Of a stretch of 10,236 nucleotides of DNA, positions 6,968 through 10,236 are shown one piece after another. Below the pieces are notes generated by a model, which made no database searches, had not been told where the DNA came from, and worked only from the letters and a program-made list of their open reading frames with translations. Origin of the DNA: Gammaproteobacteria bacterium (GTDB taxonomy: Bacteria; Pseudomonadota; Gammaproteobacteria; Steroidobacterales; Woeseiaceae); contig DAOWGY010000043.1 of NCBI GenBank assembly GCA_030641695.1, positions 1-10,236 of the forward strand, written 5' to 3'. A program made the translations under genes and the position numbers. The first letter of the stretch is position 1, and every line of letters starts with the position of its first letter.

Positions 6968-6971
6968 GGCG

Positions 6972-7916
6972 ATGTCCATCGAGCAGGCAATGCACAGCCA
7001 GATCTTCCTGACCTATCTCACCATCGTCGGTGGGCTGCTGATTTTCGCAGGTAGCGTGCTCGGTATCCTGTACCTCATCGGTAAGGATGTATCAGGGCCG
7101 GCCCGCACGTATCGCGGCTGGATAATGATGATACCGATCGTGCTGGGAACGATATTTCTCGGCAGGGAAGCAACGATCATCGGCGTGGTTTTGCTGGCCA
7201 TCATCGGCTTCAAGGAATTTGCCCGCGCTACAGGGCTCTACGAAGACTGGTGGATGACAGGCACCGTCTACCTGGCAATTGCCATCCTGGGTATCGTGTC
7301 GTTCATTCCGGATCCCAGGCTCGATCAGCAGGGCTGGTACGGCTTTTTCATGGCGCTGCCGGTGTTCGTGATTGCAGCGATCCTGCTGATCCCGATATTG
7401 CGCAATCGTGCGAAAGGCCAGTTGCAGAAAGTTGCGCTGGCGATTCTCGGCTTCATCTATTTCGGCTGGATGTTCATGCATCTGGGCTTTCTCGCAAATA
7501 CGCCGAATGCCTATGGCTACCTGCTGTACCTGGTGTTTGCGGTCGAGATCAACGATATCGCAGCGTTCACGTTCGGAAAGATTTTCGGTAAACGCAAACT
7601 GCGCGAGGAAATCAGCCCGAACAAGACCATGGCCGGATCGGTCGGCGCGATCACAGTGTCGCTGGCGCTCCCCTGGTTATTGTGGTTTTCGTTTCCGCAA
7701 TTCCAGCCAATACACCTGATACTGACCGGCATCATCGTCGGCGTCGGTGGACAACTCGGCGACCTCGTAATCAGCTACATCAAGCGGGACATCGGCATCA
7801 AGGACATGGGCGCAACCATCAAGGGCCATGGCGGAATCCTCGACCGCGTGGACAGCATGATCTTCGTCGCACCGATTTTCTTCCATATGGTGCGCTGGTT
7901 TCACGGCATAGGCTGA
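6972..7916 (+). CDS. CTP:phosphatidate cytidylyltransferase family protein (CdsA/YnbB-like)
   Basis: This 314-residue integral membrane protein has about eight hydrophobic segments. CdsA-family enzymes make CDP-diacylglycerol from CTP and phosphatidate. The family signature is present near the C-terminus: S268-Y-I-K271-R272, K277-D278, then H286-G-G288 and D291-R-V-D294, with GD (263-264) before it. An earlier conserved stretch is EINDIAAFTFGKIFGK (192-207) followed by SPNKTMAG (215-222). Two deviations are visible. The SPxKTxEG motif has Ala in place of Glu, and the position before GHGG that is usually Pro or Gly is Lys284. Such changes, and the paired YnbA-like gene downstream, suggest a secondary YnbB-type enzyme rather than the housekeeping CdsA, which normally sits with uppS, dxr and rseP. 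Either CDP-diacylglycerol or a related CDP-lipid could be its product. The start at 6972 has a good ribosome site. Confidence 0.88.
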   Translation: MSIEQAMHSQIFLTYLTIVGGLLIFAGSVLGILYLIGKDVSGPARTYRGWIMMIPIVLGTIFLGREATIIGVVLLAIIGFKEFARATGLYEDWWMTGTVYLAIAILGIVSFIPDPRLDQQGWYGFFMALPVFVIAAILLIPILRNRAKGQLQKVALAILGFIYFGWMFMHLGFLANTPNAYGYLLYLVFAVEINDIAAFTFGKIFGKRKLREEISPNKTMAGSVGAITVSLALPWLLWFSFPQFQPIHLILTGIIVGVGGQLGDLVISYIKRDIGIKDMGATIKGHGGILDRVDSMIFVAPIFFHMVRWFHGIG

Positions 7917-7928
7917 TTACTACGACCG

Positions 7929-8651
7929 ATGAAAGAGTGGGAATATCAACCGCCGCCCGACATCGACGCCACCTTGGCGGAGACTCTGCAGAATTTTCCG
8001 CGCGAACCGCGCATGCTACCTTACACGCTGAGATCGATCGCCGCGCTGTTGCTGCGTGGTTGGATGCGCGTGTACCACCGCCTGCAAATTGATGGCCGCG
8101 AGCACCTGCCGGAAGAGGGTTCCTACATACTCGTCTGCAACCACACTAGTCATCTCGACACGCTGTGCATGATGTGCGCCGTGCCGATGAAAAAGATCCA
8201 CCGCACATTCCCGGCCGCTGCCGCCGACTATTTCTTTTCGAGCCTGCCGCGTTCTGCGGTGTCGGCGATCCTCATAAACGCGCTACCGTTCAACCGCAAA
8301 CTCAAGGGCGCCGAAAGCCTCGCCGTGTGCTCGAAACTCCTGGAGAACGAAGGCAATGTGCTGATTATCTTTCCGGAGGGCACGCGTACGACCACCGGTG
8401 AGATGGGCCGCTTTCGTTCCGGTATCGGCCGTCTCGTGGCAGGCACCGATCTCGTCGTACTGCCGTGCCACCTGGCCGGCGGGGTCAAGGCCTGGCCCAA
8501 AGGCAAACTTTTTGCGCGACCGAAGAAGCTTTATTTGCGTGTCGGTGCAGCGCAATCGTACGGTAAATCTGAGAAAAGCGCGGCGTCCGTCAAAGCGATT
8601 TGCGAGGACCTGCAGGAACGCGTCGCCAGCCTTGGGAGAAACAGCGCATGA
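7929..8651 (+). CDS. PlsC-like 1-acylglycerol-3-phosphate O-acyltransferase
   Basis: The 240-residue product carries the acyltransferase blocks in the right order. These are NHTSHLDT with the catalytic HX4D pair His72 and Asp77 (block I), the FNRKLKG region at 121-127 (block II), IIFPEGTR at 146-153 (block III), and VVLPCHLAGG at 166-175 (block IV). A weakly hydrophobic stretch at 31-47 is likely to anchor it on the inner membrane. PlsC enzymes acylate lysophosphatidate to phosphatidate, the substrate of the CdsA-like enzyme encoded just upstream. The length is normal for the family. The gene begins 12 bases after the upstream stop and overlaps the next gene by ATGA. No clear Shine-Dalgarno lies before ATG 7929, so it may depend on coupling to the upstream gene. 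Acylation of a different lysolipid or amine cannot be excluded. Confidence 0.88.
   Translation: MKEWEYQPPPDIDATLAETLQNFPREPRMLPYTLRSIAALLLRGWMRVYHRLQIDGREHLPEEGSYILVCNHTSHLDTLCMMCAVPMKKIHRTFPAAAADYFFSSLPRSAVSAILINALPFNRKLKGAESLAVCSKLLENEGNVLIIFPEGTRTTTGEMGRFRSGIGRLVAGTDLVVLPCHLAGGVKAWPKGKLFARPKKLYLRVGAAQSYGKSEKSAASVKAICEDLQERVASLGRNSA
8634..8638 (+). promoter_or_regulatory. Ribosome binding site deciding the YnbA-like start
   Basis: GGGAG lies 9 bases before ATG 8648 and fixes that start, which overlaps the PlsC-like stop codon as ATGA. The longer in-frame start at 8600 would add 16 residues not expected in this family. Confidence 0.65.
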
Positions 8652-9259
8652 CCATCTACGATCTCAAACCCGCCTTTCAGAATCTCTTGCGCCCATTGTG
8701 CAATGCGCTGGCAAAGGCCGGGGTAACAGCGAACCAGGTCACGGTTGCAGCCATGCTGTTATCGATTTTCGTCGGTACGCTGCTGGTGCAATTGCGAGGT
8801 GAGCAATGGGTAATCCTCCTCGTGCCGGTCACGTTGTTCGTTCGCATGGCGCTGAACGCGATCGACGGCATGCTGGCGCGAGAACACAACCAGCAGAGCG
8901 CGCTGGGCGGCATCTTGAATGAGCTCGGCGACGTGATTTCGGACGCAGCGCTGTATCTTCCGTTCGGCGTGCTCGCCGGAATCTCGCCGCACGCCGTGGG
9001 TGCAGTCGTGCTGCTGGCCGTTCTGACCGAGATGACCGGAGTTGTCGCGGTGCAGATTGGCGCCAGCCGTCGCTACGACGGACCGATGGGCAAGAGCGAC
9101 CGTGCTTTCGTCTTCGGCTTGCTTGCCGTATTGCTCGGCTTTGGTCTCGATCCGGGATGGTGGGCGAACGCCGGCCTCAGTGTCGTGGCAATGCTGACGG
9201 GCCTGACCGTGATCAACCGCGCACGCAATGCACTCAAGGAGCTAAACGAGTCCGGGTAG
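8648..9259 (+). CDS. CDP-alcohol phosphatidyltransferase family protein (YnbA-like)
   Basis: The 203-residue integral membrane protein has about six hydrophobic segments. CDP-alcohol phosphatidyltransferases move phosphatidyl from CDP-diacylglycerol to an alcohol such as glycerol phosphate, serine or inositol phosphate. The catalytic motif at 70-95 reads N70-A-I-D73-G74-M-L-A77-R78, eight residues, G87, N91, D95. The usual form is D-x2-D-G-x2-A-R-x8-G-x3-D-x3-D, so the first and third aspartates are asparagines. The flanking NELGDVISDAALYLPF (91-106) and GPMGKSDRAFVFGL (135-148) agree with my recollection of E. coli YnbA (about 201 residues), which has no established substrate. In E. coli ynbA stands beside ynbB, a CdsA homologue, matching the pair seen here. 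The last 18 bases overlap the end of the convergent HAD gene. Family membership is firm; product and alcohol are unknown. Confidence 0.88.
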   Translation: MTIYDLKPAFQNLLRPLCNALAKAGVTANQVTVAAMLLSIFVGTLLVQLRGEQWVILLVPVTLFVRMALNAIDGMLAREHNQQSALGGILNELGDVISDAALYLPFGVLAGISPHAVGAVVLLAVLTEMTGVVAVQIGASRRYDGPMGKSDRAFVFGLLAVLLGFGLDPGWWANAGLSVVAMLTGLTVINRARNALKELNESG

Positions 9260-9871
9260 CTCCTGCGGCGAAGCGGCGATACTCTCGGCGCCCGCCTCGA
9301 AGAGCTCGTCAGCCGTACCGTAGCCATAGGTAACACCGATCGCGCGCAAGCCATTATTGACGGCGCCGATGATGTCATGGTGACGGTCACCGATCATGAT
9401 CGACTCCCGTCTGGTCGCACGCTGCGCCTGTGCGTACTGCAACAACTCAGTCTTGTCTGTGCGCGTCCCGTCGAGTTCCGAACCATAAATTTCGTTGAAG
9501 TACTGCGCAATATCGAAGTGCTCGACGATGCGTCGCGCAAACACGTGCGGCTTGGTCGTCGCCACGAAGCATTGATGCCCTGCTTCGTTTAGTGTCTCGA
9601 GTACATCGTGTATACCGTCGTACGGAATGTTCTCCAGCCAGCCTACGTCGCTGAATCGCTCCCGGTAATATTCGAGGGCCTTCGGTACACGCTCCTCGCC
9701 GACCAACGGAGCGAAGGTGTCGAGTAACGGCGGTCCTATGGTTTGTCGCAGGGCGCCGGCTGATGGCCTTGGCTCCCCGAGCCGCTCGAGCGCATAGCAA
9801 ATGCACTTCGTGATCCCTTCGTAGGGGTCGGTTAGAGTCCCGTCGAGGTCGATATATACGTTTTTTGACAT
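9242..9871 (-). CDS. HAD superfamily IA hydrolase, phosphoglycolate phosphatase (Gph)-like
   Basis: The 209-residue cytoplasmic product has all four HAD motifs. Motif I is YIDLDGTLTD, with nucleophile Asp8 and acid/base Asp10. Motif II is VATTKP, with Thr105. Motif III is Lys140 in TRTDKTELL. Motif IV is MIGDRHHDI, with Asp162 and Asp166 binding Mg. A helical cap between motifs I and II (about 17-80) places it in subfamily IA with Gph, PpaX and related phosphatases. Following motif IV, GLRAIGVTYGYGTADEL is typical of Gph-like members. The start at 9871 puts motif I at residue 8, as expected; a longer frame from 9958 would run over the divergent gene's start. Only a weak purine stretch precedes the ATG. 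It converges on the lipid operon with an 18-bp overlap. The substrate could be a small sugar or glycolate phosphate; a role in lipid head-group metabolism is only a location-based guess. Confidence 0.88.
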   Translation of the reverse strand: MSKNVYIDLDGTLTDPYEGITKCICYALERLGEPRPSAGALRQTIGPPLLDTFAPLVGEERVPKALEYYRERFSDVGWLENIPYDGIHDVLETLNEAGHQCFVATTKPHVFARRIVEHFDIAQYFNEIYGSELDGTRTDKTELLQYAQAQRATRRESIMIGDRHHDIIGAVNNGLRAIGVTYGYGTADELFEAGAESIAASPQELPGLV

Positions 9872-9922
9872 TCTGCTATCTTGGCACAGAACGCTCACCG
9901 TCTCAGAAGTCAGGAAGATCCC
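9872..9922. promoter_or_regulatory. Divergent intergenic region between HAD and dehalogenase-like genes
   Basis: These 51 bases must carry the 5' signals of both divergent genes, unless promoters lie inside the coding regions. A perfect -35 hexamer TTGACA occurs on the plus strand at 9865-9870, overlapping the HAD start codon. The sequence at 17 bases spacing (AGAACG, 9888-9893) is a poor -10, so no promoter can be called firmly. Confidence 0.3.
9912..9917 (+). promoter_or_regulatory. Ribosome binding site of the dehalogenase-like gene
   Basis: AGGAAG lies 5 bases before ATG 9923 and is a strong Shine-Dalgarno match, fixing that start. Confidence 0.7.
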
Positions 9923-10236
9923 ATGAAAACAGTACGGACTCCGGATTCGCGATTTCAAAATCTGCCCGACTACAACTTCAAACCGAACTATGTCGAGATC
10001 GACGACCTACGCATGCATTACGTCGACGAGGGGCCGGGCGACGCCGATCCGGTTTTGCTGCTGCACGGCGAGCCGAGCTGGTCTTATCTGTATCGTCACA
10101 TGATCCTGCCGCTCGCCGAGGCCGGATTTCGCGTCATCGCGCCCGACCTCATCGGCTTCGGCAGGTCGGACAAACCTGTCAAGAAAAGTGACTACAGCTA
10201 CGCAGTGCACGTCGCCTGGATGAAGCGCTTCGTCGA
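9923..10236 (+). CDS. Haloalkane dehalogenase-like alpha/beta hydrolase (HLD-I type), 3' truncated
   Basis: The first 104 residues are visible and the frame is still open at the window edge. The sequence has YVEIDDLRMHYVDEG (23-37), the oxyanion-hole motif LLLHGEPSWSYLYR (45-58), and VIAPDLIGFGRSDKP (71-85). HGEPxWSYLYR and APDxxGFGxSDKP are hallmarks of haloalkane dehalogenases of subfamily I, such as DhlA, where the residue after HG is Glu (here Glu50) and not Asn. Family enzymes hydrolyse a carbon-halogen bond through an Asp nucleophile followed by Trp, at about residue 120-125, which lies beyond this window. Without that Asp-Trp pair, a close but non-dehalogenating hydrolase (for example an epoxide hydrolase) remains possible, though the N-terminal match is strong. 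The protein shows no signal peptide. It is divergent from the HAD gene and probably unrelated to the lipid operon. Confidence 0.82.
   Translation, partial: MKTVRTPDSRFQNLPDYNFKPNYVEIDDLRMHYVDEGPGDADPVLLLHGEPSWSYLYRHMILPLAEAGFRVIAPDLIGFGRSDKPVKKSDYSYAVHVAWMKRFV

Noticed and set aside
9872..9958. Extended HAD start at 9958 on the minus strand
   Set aside because: It would add 29 residues before motif I and overlap the start of the divergent dehalogenase-like gene; ATG 9871 puts motif I at the usual place.

Overview
This is a chromosomal window from a Gram-negative bacterium with moderately high GC. A marine or sediment gammaproteobacterium is most likely. The reasons are an outer-membrane-type lipoprotein, a Tat-exported protein, REP-type palindromes of the kind common in gammaproteobacterial intergenic regions, and a lipid operon whose enzymes resemble E. 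coli YnbA and YnbB. The genus cannot be fixed from this sequence alone; a Woeseia-like or related lineage is only a guess.

Left block (1-4871, plus strand): three closely spaced genes, the first cut by the window edge. They encode (i) the C-terminal part of a protein with one CxxCH haem site in a DUF1588/DUF1585-like context, (ii) an 849-residue lipoprotein with two duplicated CxxCH modules followed by a LamG (concanavalin-like) domain, and (iii) a Tat-exported protein resembling the DUF1501 family. All three should work outside the cytoplasm. The layout recalls the haem-protein plus DUF1501 pairs of Planctomycetes and related bacteria, whose function is unknown. A strong intrinsic terminator (4926-4957) closes the block and is followed at once by a cluster of three REP-like palindromes (4957-5082).

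Middle block (5117-6493): a single gene for a three-part protein: a four-cysteine zinc ribbon, an N2227/carnosine-N-methyltransferase-like SAM domain, and a C-terminal helical domain resembling PqqD or a winged helix. It may start from its own promoter with almost no leader.

Right block (6620-9259, plus strand): a tight four-gene membrane-lipid operon. It encodes a four-helix SMR-like transporter lacking the drug-binding glutamate, a CdsA/YnbB-like CTP:phosphatidate cytidylyltransferase, a PlsC-like acyltransferase, and a YnbA-like CDP-alcohol phosphatidyltransferase. Together these could make phosphatidate, activate it to CDP-diacylglycerol, transfer it to an alcohol, and possibly flip a product across the membrane. 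The final product is unknown.

Right edge: a HAD phosphatase gene lies on the minus strand (9242-9871) and overlaps the lipid operon tail to tail by 18 bp. It diverges from a truncated haloalkane dehalogenase-like alpha/beta hydrolase gene that starts at 9923. I saw no tRNA, rRNA, CRISPR array, transposase or prophage gene.
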